Under the pieces are notes generated by a model that ran no database searches, was not told the DNA's origin, and saw only the letters and a program-made list of their open reading frames with translations. Source: Verrucomicrobiota bacterium (lineage in GTDB: Bacteria > Verrucomicrobiota > Verrucomicrobiia > Chthoniobacterales > Terrimicrobiaceae). From it: DNA of 64,000 nucleotides. Shown here in pieces: positions 26,444-35,203 of the stretch. The stretch covers positions 1 through 64,000 of the forward strand of contig JAFKMU010000047.1 of assembly GCA_017305195.1 (NCBI GenBank). The letters are read 5' to 3'. The first letter of the stretch is position 1. Each line of letters opens with the position of its first letter. The position numbers were made by a program, and so were the translations under genes.

Positions 26444-27514
26444 ATGATCAGGATCAAGTATCACGCCCCCGGCACAGCCCCAGCGACCCTGGTTGCCAAT
26501 ACGGACACAGCGGCGAAACCCTCTGTCCTCACGCTCATTCAGTACGACAAGGAGGGCATCTTTGAGGGACGGTTCGATACCTTCGAGGAGTTGATGTCCC
26601 GGTTTGATCCCGCCAAGGTGAACTGGATCAACATCGACGGCCTCGGCAGTCTCGACGTGCTCCGCCAGGTGGCGGAACGCTTCAACATCCATCCCCTCGC
26701 CCTGGAAGATGTCCTCAACACGACACAGCGCCCCAAGGTCGACGTCTACGAGGACCACTTTTTCATCGTTAGCGAGATGCTCTACACCGAGAGCGATCAC
26801 CGCGTCGTCCTTGAGCAGCTCAGCATGTTCCTCGGCGCCCATTACGTCATCACCATCCAGGAGGAGAGCGAACACGACGTTTTCCAAAAAATCCGGGAGC
26901 GCTTGCGTTCCGGCCGGGGCTTCGCGCGCACCATGCAGGCCGATTACCTCGCGTACGCCCTGCTCGACGCCACGGTCGATCAGTTTTACCCAACCCTGGA
27001 GTCGATCGCCGACAGCCTGGAGGACCTGGAGGAACGCCTCCTTGAGAGGCCCAGCAAGGACCTGATGCGGAAGCTCTACGGCATCAAGCGCCTGCTCCTG
27101 CAGCTCCGCCGCGCCGCCTGGCCCCAGCGGGAGATCTTTAACGCGCTCATCCGCGATGAGAGCGGGATGATCTCGCAGGGCACCCAGGTCTTTCTGAGGG
27201 ACTGCTACGACCATACGACGCAGATCATCGACATCCTCGAGAGTTTTCGCGACCTCGCGGCCGGGCTCATGGAGGTCTACCTCACCAGCCTAGGATTTCG
27301 CACCAACGAGATCATGCGCGTCCTCACCGTCATCTCGAGCATCTTCATCCCCCTCACGTTCATCGCGGGCATCTACGGCATGAATTTCAACACCAACTCG
27401 CCCTTCAACATGCCCGAGCTCGACTGGAAATTCGGCTACCTGTATTGCCTTGGCCTCATGGGCTGCGTGGCGATCGGGATGATCTTCTTCTTCAAGAGGA
27501 AGCACTGGCTGTGA
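26444..27514 (+). CDS. corA: CorA-type magnesium/cobalt channel
   Basis: A 356-residue divalent-cation channel. A large cytosolic N-terminal funnel domain (about 1-280, with long helices from 180) is followed by two C-terminal membrane helices. The selectivity motif is YGMNF, followed by an acidic periplasmic loop (NTNSPFNMPELDW), and the Lys-rich C terminus is FFFKRKHWL. It would form a pentamer in the inner membrane and import Mg2+. It lies 7 bases after thiL, and its TGA overlaps the GTG of the next gene. ThiL and the glycosyltransferase both need Mg2+, which is a possible but untested reason for the clustering. Confidence 0.95.
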   Translation: MIRIKYHAPGTAPATLVANTDTAAKPSVLTLIQYDKEGIFEGRFDTFEELMSRFDPAKVNWINIDGLGSLDVLRQVAERFNIHPLALEDVLNTTQRPKVDVYEDHFFIVSEMLYTESDHRVVLEQLSMFLGAHYVITIQEESEHDVFQKIRERLRSGRGFARTMQADYLAYALLDATVDQFYPTLESIADSLEDLEERLLERPSKDLMRKLYGIKRLLLQLRRAAWPQREIFNALIRDESGMISQGTQVFLRDCYDHTTQIIDILESFRDLAAGLMEVYLTSLGFRTNEIMRVLTVISSIFIPLTFIAGIYGMNFNTNSPFNMPELDWKFGYLYCLGLMGCVAIGMIFFFKRKHWL

Positions 27515-28647
27515 GTGGCATTCTCATCCTGACCGCCAGCTTCGGAGAGGGGCACAACGCCGCCGCGCGCAATCTCCGCGATGCCATCCAGGCGCTTTCC
27601 CCGGAAACGAGCGTGGGTATCTGCGACATTTACCGCGACACCTACGGCTCGTTCAACGAGCTGACCAAGCAGGTCTACCTCAGCCTGATCAACCATGCTC
27701 CCGGGGTGTGGAAATTCGCCTTCGACCTGCTCGATCGCACTCCCATCGTCGAGTGGCAGACGAAGCTTCATGGAGTCGCCGCCCGCAAACTCGCCCGGAT
27801 CATCGAACAAAGCGGCGCCTCGGTCGTGGTATCGACTTTTCCCGGCTGCAACCACCTGCTCGACCACGCCTACCGTCACCGGCTCAAGCGTCCATTCCGG
27901 CTCGCGACGATCATCACGGACTCCATCTCGATCAACTCCGTCTGGCATCGCTCATGCAGCGAGTGGTTCATCGTGGGCAACCAGGCCACCGCCGACGTGC
28001 TGATCCGCGCGGGTGTCCCGGAGTACAAGATCCGCATCGACGGCTTCCCCGTGCCGAGAGCCTTCGCCAGCTTGAACCGGCCCGGGAAGCCCCCGCAACC
28101 CGGAGAAAAATGGCGCGTCCTTTATGTCGTCAACTCCGGCCATCATCTCGCTCCGGAGATCGTCCGCAGCATCCTCGCCATCGAAAATGTCGCACTCACC
28201 GTGACGGTCGGCCGTCACCCGACGCTCGGGCGGCGGCTTGAGGAGGTTTCCCGCGAAACCGGCAAGCCTCTCTCCATCCTCGGCTGGACGCCCGACATGC
28301 CCCGTTTGATGGCCAGCAACCATCTCATCGTCAGCAAGGCGGGAGGAGCCACCGTCCAGGAGACGCTCGCAGCCGGGACGCCGATGATCATCACGCAAGT
28401 GATTCCCGGCCAGGAGGAGGGCAATGCCACGTTGGTTCTCGAGGCCGAGGCCGGAGCGTTTGCCGACACCCCGGCAACCATCGCCCAAGCCATCCGGGAG
28501 GCCATCGGCAATGACGGGGAGGTGTGGAAAAAATGGCAGGCCAACGTCGCCCGGCTGAGCCGCCCCGACGCAGCCGACCTCATCGCGAAGTTTGTCCTAA
28601 GCCTTAACGGCTCATCGTCACCCGGTCTCCCGCCGAAGGCAGGTTGA
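27511..28647 (+). CDS. MGDG-synthase/MurG-like glycosyltransferase
   Basis: A 378-residue GT28-type enzyme. The N-terminal MGDG-synthase domain begins with ILILTASFGEGHNAAARNL. The C-terminal UDP-sugar domain has LGWTPDMPRLMASNHLIVSKAGGATVQETLAAGTPMI, the donor-binding signature. It probably glycosylates diacylglycerol to glycolipids, like processive diglucosyl-diacylglycerol synthases (UgtP), but could use another lipid. The start is a GTG at 27511 inside the corA stop (GTGA), so translation is coupled. The 3' end overlaps the convergent histidine kinase by 44 bases. It is peripheral-membrane by family. Confidence 0.88.
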   Translation: MSGILILTASFGEGHNAAARNLRDAIQALSPETSVGICDIYRDTYGSFNELTKQVYLSLINHAPGVWKFAFDLLDRTPIVEWQTKLHGVAARKLARIIEQSGASVVVSTFPGCNHLLDHAYRHRLKRPFRLATIITDSISINSVWHRSCSEWFIVGNQATADVLIRAGVPEYKIRIDGFPVPRAFASLNRPGKPPQPGEKWRVLYVVNSGHHLAPEIVRSILAIENVALTVTVGRHPTLGRRLEEVSRETGKPLSILGWTPDMPRLMASNHLIVSKAGGATVQETLAAGTPMIITQVIPGQEEGNATLVLEAEAGAFADTPATIAQAIREAIGNDGEVWKKWQANVARLSRPDAADLIAKFVLSLNGSSSPGLPPKAG

Positions 28648-30385
28648 CCACGCAGACAAAGCGGGTGCCCACCCCCGGTGTGCTCGTCACGGAGATATCC
28701 CCTCCCATCATGCGGCTCAGGCTCTGGGAAATCACCAGGCCCAATCCGCTGCCTCCAAACTGGCGGGTCGTCGAGCTGTCCGCCTGACCAAAGGGCTTGA
28801 ATAACCGGTCCAGTTGATGGGGCTGGATGCCGATGCCTGTGTCGGCAACCTCGAAGACGACCATTGCGCCCTCGCCGCGTTTCACAATGAGATCGATACG
28901 CCCTGAAGGAGTGAATTTCACCGCATTGCTCAGGAGATTCGTCAGGATCTGCCCCAGCCGCAGGCTGTCGCCCACCACGATATCCTGCATCGCAGGATCG
29001 AGCGTCTTTTCGAGGATCAGTCCTTTCAGCTTCGCCGCAGGCAGCTGGAGACGGCACACCCGACTGATGACATCCTGGAGAGAAAACGGAAGCTGCTCGA
29101 TCTGCATGCCTCCCGCCTCGATCTTGGAGTAATCCAGCACATCATTCAGGATGCACAGGAGCGAGTGGCTGCTGTCAGCGATCAGGTTGACATAGTCCGC
29201 CTGCTCGGCGGTGAGCTCGGTGGTCTTGAGGAGATCGAGGAACCCTATGACGCCATTCATCGGAGTACGCACCTCATGACTCATCGTCGCCAGGAAGCGG
29301 CCCTTGGCGCGGTTGGCGTTTTCCGCCGCTTCTTTCGCCTGCTGCACCAGCTTCTCGGCGGTCTTGCGCTCTGTGACATCCCGCAGGAGGAGGATGCGCG
29401 CCGAGGGCTCCTCGGCATCCTCCGGCACCGGGATGACGGAGCACTCCCAGGTCGACCCGGTCGAGGCTGCCACCTCGACGTTTTCCGCCACCCGCTGGTC
29501 GAGCAGTTCAATCACACCCGGCCAGCCGCGCAGGATGCGCTGCACGGGACGGTCCAGCGCCGCCTTGGCAGAAATGTCGAACCTGCGACAGGCAGCGCGA
29601 TTCAGGTCGAGCACCAGCCCTCGCGAGTCAATGACGATGAGACACTCCTTGAGATGCTCGACGAGCAGGACACGGGCGACCGGAGCCAGATCGCCCATGC
29701 GGCTGCCCAGCAGCGACCAGATCGCCAGCCAGGCGGTGAATGCCACCACGATCGGAGTGTAGTTGAAGCCCATCGTGGGAGACCACCCCACCATGTACAG
29801 CCCATTGACAGCCGTCGGCAGCAGGCCGCTCATGAACATCAGGAACTCCCCTCGCCGGGACCAGTGCGGGGCATGCCGCAGGTGCGCCGCGAGCCAATAG
29901 AGCGCCGTCACGGCAAAGACCGCCACATACGTGAAGTACACGATGGTCATCGGCCCGACCTGGTAGGCAAGCACCAGGAACTCCGTATTGCGGACGAGCC
30001 GGATATCGTCAATCCACAGGGTGTGCAACCTCGGCGTCCACACCACCACGATCATCGAGATCGGAATGATGAGCGACAGGTAGAGCCTCTCCCGGACAAG
30101 GAACCGCGTGCCGCGAACCAGCCGATGAACCGCCTCGGCAAAGAGCAGCGGCACGAATGGCAGGATGGTGAACCTTAGCTTGAGCAGCAGAACCTTGTCC
30201 TCCACCGTCGAGGACGAGACCTCGGCCGCGGCCAGAATGCACCAGATGCCGACAAGCACCAGAGCGATCGCATAGGGACGCGTGGCCAGGATCTGGACAC
30301 GGCGATACGCGATCGCGGAAAGCGAAAACGCCAGCCCCGAGGCGATGAGGGCGACAAAAAACTGCCAAGAGAGGCTCATCGACAC
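28604..30385 (-). CDS. Orphan sensor histidine kinase with N-terminal seven-helix domain and PAS
   Basis: A 593-residue membrane kinase. Seven predicted helices occupy residues 5-225, in the style of the HisKA_7TM sensor module (WCILAAAEVSS and LWIDDIRLVR loops). A PAS domain (about 240-345) with VIDSRGLVLDLNRAA is followed by the dimerisation helix with His in FLATMSHEVRTPMNGVIG and an ATPase domain (NLLSNAVKFTPSG, VADTGIGI, GSGLGLVIS). There is no receiver domain and no response-regulator gene beside it, so it is an orphan kinase. The signal may be a hydrophobic or membrane-soluble compound. It is convergent with the glycosyltransferase. Confidence 0.9.
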   Translation of the reverse strand: MSMSLSWQFFVALIASGLAFSLSAIAYRRVQILATRPYAIALVLVGIWCILAAAEVSSSTVEDKVLLLKLRFTILPFVPLLFAEAVHRLVRGTRFLVRERLYLSLIIPISMIVVVWTPRLHTLWIDDIRLVRNTEFLVLAYQVGPMTIVYFTYVAVFAVTALYWLAAHLRHAPHWSRRGEFLMFMSGLLPTAVNGLYMVGWSPTMGFNYTPIVVAFTAWLAIWSLLGSRMGDLAPVARVLLVEHLKECLIVIDSRGLVLDLNRAACRRFDISAKAALDRPVQRILRGWPGVIELLDQRVAENVEVAASTGSTWECSVIPVPEDAEEPSARILLLRDVTERKTAEKLVQQAKEAAENANRAKGRFLATMSHEVRTPMNGVIGFLDLLKTTELTAEQADYVNLIADSSHSLLCILNDVLDYSKIEAGGMQIEQLPFSLQDVISRVCRLQLPAAKLKGLILEKTLDPAMQDIVVGDSLRLGQILTNLLSNAVKFTPSGRIDLIVKRGEGAMVVFEVADTGIGIQPHQLDRLFKPFGQADSSTTRQFGGSGLGLVISQSLSRMMGGDISVTSTPGVGTRFVCVVNLPSAGDRVTMSR

Positions 30386-30555
30386 CCTCGCTCCCTGGCC
30401 GCGCCGTCCGCGCAGGATCGATCATCTACCTGCACCCGGCGGGCACTGAGGCAGGGAATCGGGAAAACGGAGGAACTTCCGCCCTGGCGCGAGCGCTTCA
30501 TGGACGCCTGACCAATAGCCGGTCGGCGTCTGCTTGTCGAATATCTCTTGGCGAG

Positions 30556-30581
30556 GCGGGCGCGGATTTTTCCGCGCCTGC
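30556..30581 (-). terminator. Possible terminator hairpin after the Gfo/Idh operon
   Basis: GCGGGCGCGG (30556-30565) pairs with CCGCGCCTGC (30572-30581) with one G-U pair and a 6-base loop, right at the stop codon of the minus-strand dehydrogenase. There is no downstream T-run, so it may instead be a 3'-stabilising stem. The 194 bases between it and the histidine kinase hold no gene I can support. Confidence 0.35.
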
Positions 30582-31660
30582 TAGCCGTGGATCCGCCGGG
30601 AAAGCTGCTGGGCCTTCAGGCAGAGTTCCGCCGCCTTGAACGCATGGTCCTGAGTCATCGCCAGTTCCGTGCGATTGAGGCAGTCCAGGATCAACTGGCC
30701 AAAAAACGGATAACCGACCTTGCCCGCGCAATCGATGCGCTTTTCCCCCTGCTGGTCAACGAGGAAGAGCACGTCCTTGGTCGCATTCTCGCTGGCGATG
30801 TCGATGTACTTGCGAAGCTCGATATACCCCTTCGTACCGAGAATCAGCGTGCGGCCGTCGCCCCAGGAGCGGAGTCCGTCCGGGGTCAGCCAGTCCACCC
30901 GATAGTAGCCCGAGGCGCCAGTGTCTCCGACGAGGGAGGCTTCGCCGAAGTCCTCCAACTCCGGATGATCCGGATTGGCAAAATTCCCCACGGAACTCGA
31001 CACCACCGAGGCATCGCTGCTTCCCGTAAAAAAGAGAAACTGCTCGCTCTGGTGGCTGCCGATATCGCACAGGATGCCGCCGTATTCCTCTTTGTTGAAG
31101 AACCAGGCGGGACGCGCCGGGGCGCTCAGGCGGTGGGGTCCGAACCCGGCGGTCTGCACCACCCGGCCGATCGCACCGGAGGCGACCACCTGGCCGGCAA
31201 ATACGGCGCTCTCCACATGGAGCCGCTCGCTGTAGTAGACCATGTATCGCCGCCCGGTACGGGCAACTGTACGGCGGGCTTCGGCCAGCTGCTCCAGGGT
31301 CGTAAAGGGCGTCTTGTCCGTGAAATAATCCTTCCCGGCCTCGAGCACCTTGCACCCGAGGGGGCCGCGCAGGTTGGGAATGGCGGCCGCAGCTACCATC
31401 TGGATCGATGCGTCATCGAGGATTTCCTCAAGAGAATTCGCCACCTTGGCCGTCGGGAAGCTCTTTTGGAAAGCCGCGACTTTCTCCGGGTCGGGATCAT
31501 AGACCCAGCGCACCTCTCCACCCGCCTCGACCAGCCCATTGGTCTGCCCGTAGATATGGCCGTGGTCGAGCGCAACAGCCGCAAAGAGAAACTCCCCCGG
31601 TTTGCAAACCGGAGCCGGTTTGCCTTGGGGCGCGTAGGTCATTCCATCGGAATTCGCCAT
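30581..31660 (-). CDS. Gfo/Idh/MocA family oxidoreductase
   Basis: A 359-residue NAD(P)-dependent dehydrogenase. The N-terminal part (about 15-130) resembles the Rossmann domain of the family, with a less canonical glycine motif (VALDHGHIYGQTNGLVEAGG). The usual EKP is replaced by TDKTPFTT. The C-terminal alpha/beta sheet domain carries YGGILCDIGSHQSEQFLFF, matching the GGG-x-x-x-D-x-GxH catalytic region. The family oxidises sugars or inositols at C1-C4, often giving 3-keto sugars. It is the last gene of a three-gene operon and starts 1 base after the isomerase stop. The start at 31660 is chosen over one at 31672 that would overlap. Confidence 0.87.
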   Translation of the reverse strand: MANSDGMTYAPQGKPAPVCKPGEFLFAAVALDHGHIYGQTNGLVEAGGEVRWVYDPDPEKVAAFQKSFPTAKVANSLEEILDDASIQMVAAAAIPNLRGPLGCKVLEAGKDYFTDKTPFTTLEQLAEARRTVARTGRRYMVYYSERLHVESAVFAGQVVASGAIGRVVQTAGFGPHRLSAPARPAWFFNKEEYGGILCDIGSHQSEQFLFFTGSSDASVVSSSVGNFANPDHPELEDFGEASLVGDTGASGYYRVDWLTPDGLRSWGDGRTLILGTKGYIELRKYIDIASENATKDVLFLVDQQGEKRIDCAGKVGYPFFGQLILDCLNRTELAMTQDHAFKAAELCLKAQQLSRRIHG

Positions 31661-31661
31661 A

Positions 31662-32432
31662 TTAGGAAACAAAGGTCGTTGAGAGATAATCGAAACTGCG
31701 CTTGATCGACTCGAAGGGGTCGCCCGGGCAGGTATCCTGCTCGACGACGAACCACTCCGTACCGGCTTTCTCAGCCGCAGCCACGATGGCTGGCCAGTTC
31801 AGGTTTCCATAACCCACCTCGGCAAAGCGAGGTTTATCCGGAGGCTCCACCACGTAGTCTTTGCAGTGAAGCACCGGCACTCGGCCGCTAAGCTTCTCGA
31901 TCCAGGTCACCGGCTCGCCTCCGCCGTATTGCACCCAGTACGTGTCGGGCTCGGCGGCAAGGCAGCGAGGGCTGGTCTCCGCGTAAATACGATCAAGGAT
32001 CGTCCGGCCACCGCTCCGAATGAACTCGTGGGCGTGATTGTGATAAAGCAGCGTCTGCCCGGCGTCGGCCAGTACGGCTCCAGATTTATCGAGTCCGCTG
32101 ATGAGTCCGCGCACTGATTCCTCATCGGCAAAGTCGATGCCTGCAGGATAGGGATACGCTGTGTATTTGCACCCGAGCTTGGAAAGCCGCTCCACCACTT
32201 TCTCCGGAGACTTGAGGATGACTTCCCCGGATTCATGCGTGGCGCAGATCGTCAGTCCCTCGCCCTGGCAGATGGCGACAAGCTCGCTCTCCTCGATCGG
32301 TCCCATGCCGCTGACCTGGACGGCGCGATACCCGATCTGGGCGACCCGCTTCAGCGTGGAGGCGATGTCCGCGGGGGTACGGATAAAATCCCGCAGTGTG
32401 TAAAGCTGGATGGCAATGTTTTCGATTTTCAC
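31662..32432 (-). CDS. Sugar phosphate isomerase/epimerase (xylose-isomerase-like TIM barrel)
   Basis: A 256-residue single-domain TIM barrel of the IolE/AP-endonuclease-2 superfamily. It has metal ligands in LLYHNHAHEF, a HCKDY strand end (VLHCKDYVVE) and a C-terminal FVVEQDTCPGD. It probably isomerises or epimerises a keto sugar made by one of the two flanking Gfo/Idh enzymes. It is the middle gene of the operon: 9 bases after the upstream dehydrogenase stop and 1 base before the next start. No secretion signal is present, so it is cytosolic. Confidence 0.88.
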   Translation of the reverse strand: MKIENIAIQLYTLRDFIRTPADIASTLKRVAQIGYRAVQVSGMGPIEESELVAICQGEGLTICATHESGEVILKSPEKVVERLSKLGCKYTAYPYPAGIDFADEESVRGLISGLDKSGAVLADAGQTLLYHNHAHEFIRSGGRTILDRIYAETSPRCLAAEPDTYWVQYGGGEPVTWIEKLSGRVPVLHCKDYVVEPPDKPRFAEVGYGNLNWPAIVAAAEKAGTEWFVVEQDTCPGDPFESIKRSFDYLSTTFVS

Positions 32433-32441
32433 GGCGACGAT

Positions 32442-33593
32442 CTAGTGGGCAAAGGAGAGAGTGAAATCGGAGGCTTTCACCTCCACGGTCTTTTTGACAA
32501 AGGTCGACTCGGCGATCTTCTTTTTCAGCCAGTTCTCATATTCCGCAGCATCAAAAGGCATCTCAAGCGTCTCGCCGCGAGCCGAGGAAAGCAGCATGGC
32601 ATTGGCGAGTTCCACCGAATGAATCCCCTCCTCCGCCGGAGCGATCAAGGGTTCCTTGTCGAGAATGGCCGCCGTGAAATTCCTCAGGATCTCCACATGC
32701 TGCCCACCGTGTCCGGAGAGCGGGATCTCCACGTTCCAGACCGACGGACGGGAATACATCGCGTCGACCGACTTGCTGAAGTCCGACATGCGTGTCTCGT
32801 TACGGGTATAAAGGAACTTGTCAGCCTCGATGACTACGCGGCCCTGCTCTCCCACGACCTCCAGGCGATTGGTGCCGGGGGCTTCGCCGGTCGAGGTGAT
32901 GAAGGTGCCGTGCATCCCGCTGGAGTACTCCATGTACGCGGTCACGTCGTCCTCCACCTCAATGTCGTGATAGCGGCTGATATGGCAGAAAGCGCGCACC
33001 CGCGACGGGCGGCCAAAGAACCAATACCAGAGATCCAGGTTATGAGGGCACTGGTTGAGCAGCACCCCGCCGCCTTCCCCACCCCAGGTCGCACGCCATC
33101 CGCCTGACGCATAATAAAGATAGGTGCGGAACCAGTCGGTAATCGTCCAGCTCGCGCGACGAATCTCGCCCAGCTCGCCGCTCTGAATCATCTCCCGCAG
33201 CTTGATGTAATACGGGTCCGTCCGCTGGTTAAACATCGCCGCAAAAACCTGGTCGCTCGATTTATGCGCGGCAATCAGCCTTTCGCAGTCCGCCTTGTGC
33301 ACGGAAATCGGCTTCTCCACCAGCACGTGCAAACCGGCATTGAGTGCGTCAATACCGATCGTCGTATGAGAGTAGTGCGGAGTGGCGATCAGGATCGCAT
33401 CGATTTCGCCCGAGGCAATCATCTCGCCCGCAGAGGCAAATCCCTTCGCCTGGGGATAGCGAGCCACCTTGTCGGCATTTTCATCAGCAACAGCGGTGAG
33501 CCGCAGGCGCGGCACCTTGCCCGCGAGGACATTATCCGCGTGCGCGCTACCCATGTTTCCAAGACCAACGATCCCTAAACGAACTTCTTTCAT
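32442..33593 (-). CDS. Gfo/Idh/MocA family oxidoreductase
   Basis: A 383-residue dehydrogenase with a canonical Rossmann start (VRLGIVGLGNMGSAHADNVL) and the catalytic Lys in HVLVEKPISVH. The active-site region is GGGVLLNQCPHNLDLWYWFFG, where Asp/His-type residues are retained. The family acts on myo-inositol, glucose-type sugars or their acids. It is the first gene of the operon that continues with an isomerase and a second, divergent Gfo/Idh paralogue. The ATG at 33593 is chosen because it precedes the first beta strand; a GTG at 33620 would overlap the candidate LacI operator. It is divergent from lacI. Confidence 0.92.
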   Translation of the reverse strand: MKEVRLGIVGLGNMGSAHADNVLAGKVPRLRLTAVADENADKVARYPQAKGFASAGEMIASGEIDAILIATPHYSHTTIGIDALNAGLHVLVEKPISVHKADCERLIAAHKSSDQVFAAMFNQRTDPYYIKLREMIQSGELGEIRRASWTITDWFRTYLYYASGGWRATWGGEGGGVLLNQCPHNLDLWYWFFGRPSRVRAFCHISRYHDIEVEDDVTAYMEYSSGMHGTFITSTGEAPGTNRLEVVGEQGRVVIEADKFLYTRNETRMSDFSKSVDAMYSRPSVWNVEIPLSGHGGQHVEILRNFTAAILDKEPLIAPAEEGIHSVELANAMLLSSARGETLEMPFDAAEYENWLKKKIAESTFVKKTVEVKASDFTLSFAH

Positions 33594-33607
33594 ATCAAAA
33601 TGGAGGA

Positions 33608-33649
33608 TTGATTCACACACGTGTTAGGTTACTTTCGTAGCACAGTCAA
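33608..33649. promoter_or_regulatory. Divergent promoters with a CG-centred palindromic operator
   Basis: ACACGTGT (33617-33624) is a perfect palindrome with the central CG typical of LacI/GalR operators. For the regulator gene, TTGATT (33608-33613) and TACTTT (33630-33635) are 16 bases apart and enclose the palindrome. For the sugar operon on the minus strand, TTGACT (plus-strand 33644-33649) and TAACAC (33621-33626) are 17 bases apart, and the -10 overlaps the palindrome. A single site could thus repress both directions. Confidence 0.5.
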
Positions 33650-34671
33650 TGAAAAACCCGGTCCATTCCACCAGTGAACTCGCCCGTCGCCTAGGCCTCT
33701 CCCGCTGGACGGTCTCACGCGCGTTGAATGGACATGCGGGGATTAATCCCGAAACCGCCGCCCGGGTGCTGGCTGCGGCGAGCAAGGCGGGCTTCTCGCC
33801 CAGCATCCTCGGTCGGGGCCTGAGGAGCGGACGCACGGATCTCATCGGCATCGTCGCGCCCGATCTGGAGGAGTACTTCCTCACCCGCAAACTCTCCGTC
33901 CTGCGGCTGCTCATTGAGGAGGCGGGATATCACGGCATCATTCAAATGACGGACTCCAGTCCCGCCAGCGAACGCGCCGCACTCGAGAGATTTCGCACCA
34001 TCCGATGCACGGGCGTGCTCACATTCGCCTCGATCCTGGGGCCTCGCGACATTGGCCTCCAGCGTTTGAAAGAGGCAAAAATCCCCTGTGTGCAGATCGA
34101 TCCTCTCCTGAAGACCACGGGAATCATCGCCGGGACAGACCGCCTGGAGGCCCAGCGACTGACGCTTGAGCACCTCTTCTCCCTCGGCCACCGCCAGATT
34201 GGCGTCTTTGGCATCGACTCGTCCACCACCTACGGACGCCAGCGTTATGAAGGCATTACCGCGGCCTGCATGGCGGCCGGACTGTCCCCGGAGAAAAGCC
34301 TTCGCTGGTTCCCGAGGGAGCAGCCGAAAGATGACTTCGCGACAGGCTGCGCGCTCGCTCGGGAATTTGCGACCGCCCGCCACCGGCCTACCGCCATAGT
34401 CACGATCAATGATCGCATGGCGCTCGGCGCGATACGCGGGTTGCAGGAAAACGGCCTCGACGTCCCTCGCGATGTCTCGGTGATCGGCTACGACAACGCG
34501 GATTTCTCCGCCTACTGCACCCCCTCGCTGACCACCATCGACCCCCAGGGAGATACGCTCATGCAGGGAGCGCTCGACATGATCCTCTCGCCGAAAGCCC
34601 CGGGACACTTCCGAGTGCAGCCGACCCTCATCGTGCGCCAGTCCACTGCCGCACCGTCACAAGATCGCTAA
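33649..34671 (+). CDS. LacI/GalR-family transcriptional regulator
   Basis: A 340-residue repressor. The N-terminal helix-turn-helix (STSELARRLGLSRWTVSRAL, about residues 4-24) is followed by a hinge helix (ARVLAAASKAGF). The periplasmic-binding-like effector domain (about 60-335) includes TTIDPQGDTLMQGALDM near its end. It should bind a sugar and control the divergent dehydrogenase-isomerase operon, probably also itself. The effector is unknown. The start matches the usual distance of about 5 residues before the HTH. Confidence 0.92.
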   Translation: MKNPVHSTSELARRLGLSRWTVSRALNGHAGINPETAARVLAAASKAGFSPSILGRGLRSGRTDLIGIVAPDLEEYFLTRKLSVLRLLIEEAGYHGIIQMTDSSPASERAALERFRTIRCTGVLTFASILGPRDIGLQRLKEAKIPCVQIDPLLKTTGIIAGTDRLEAQRLTLEHLFSLGHRQIGVFGIDSSTTYGRQRYEGITAACMAAGLSPEKSLRWFPREQPKDDFATGCALAREFATARHRPTAIVTINDRMALGAIRGLQENGLDVPRDVSVIGYDNADFSAYCTPSLTTIDPQGDTLMQGALDMILSPKAPGHFRVQPTLIVRQSTAAPSQDR

Positions 34672-34719
34672 AAGACCTCCTGTTTCCTTCGTTCAACCTC
34701 GCCACGAACACGTTTTGAC

Positions 34720-34748
34720 TTGCCACTTTCGGTGAAGTTTCGTGTTAT
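34720..34748 (+). promoter_or_regulatory. Sigma70-type promoter of the TIGR04073 gene
   Basis: TTGCCA (34720-34725) and TGTTAT (34743-34748) are separated by exactly 17 bases. The predicted transcription start (about 34755) is only about 3 bases before the ATG, so the mRNA may be leaderless. The match is by eye. Confidence 0.5.
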
Positions 34749-34757
34749 GCGTTGATT

Positions 34758-35177
34758 ATGAAGGCTGCCGTCACCCTCCTCGCCGTGCTTGCTATCGGCG
34801 GAACTGCTTTCGCAGATATCCAGCAACCCCCTGCCTCCGATTACGGTCCGACCCGTAAACTCGGTCGCGGTCTTGGCAACGTCGCTTTCGGCGTCACTGA
34901 GATTCCTGATTCCATTTTTGGAGTGAATTACTCCGAAGGTAACTCCGCCGCCTGGAGCTACGGTCTCGTCCGCGGCGTCGGTCGTACCTTTGCCCGTCTC
35001 GGCTATGGCCTTTATGAAATGGCCACCTTCCCGGTTCCGACCGTCAAGGGTTCCTATCGCCCGCCGTACAAGAGCATCATCCCGTGGATCAATGGCGGTT
35101 ATGAAGAATTCCCGCCGGAACTCGGCTGGGAAACCCGCTTCGACTACGTTCGCGATTATCAGCGGACCCCTTGGTAG
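34758..35177 (+). CDS. TIGR04073-type exosortase-associated protein
   Basis: A 139-residue exported protein. Its signal peptide (MKAAVTLLAVLAIGGTAFAD) precedes a mature domain with RKLGRGLGNVAFGVTEIPDS, then GLVRGVGRTFARLGYGLYEMATFPVP. These blocks define the TIGR04073 family, found in Verrucomicrobiota and other bacteria with PEP-CTERM/exosortase systems. The biochemical role is unknown. No exosortase or PEP-CTERM protein is in the window. Codons are less GC-biased than in neighbours, and it has its own promoter and a strong terminator, consistent with high expression. The ATG at 34758 is chosen over a TTG at 34752. Confidence 0.82.
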   Translation: MKAAVTLLAVLAIGGTAFADIQQPPASDYGPTRKLGRGLGNVAFGVTEIPDSIFGVNYSEGNSAAWSYGLVRGVGRTFARLGYGLYEMATFPVPTVKGSYRPPYKSIIPWINGGYEEFPPELGWETRFDYVRDYQRTPW

Positions 35178-35203
35178 GAAGTCGTTTCCAGTTTGAAAAT
35201 TTT

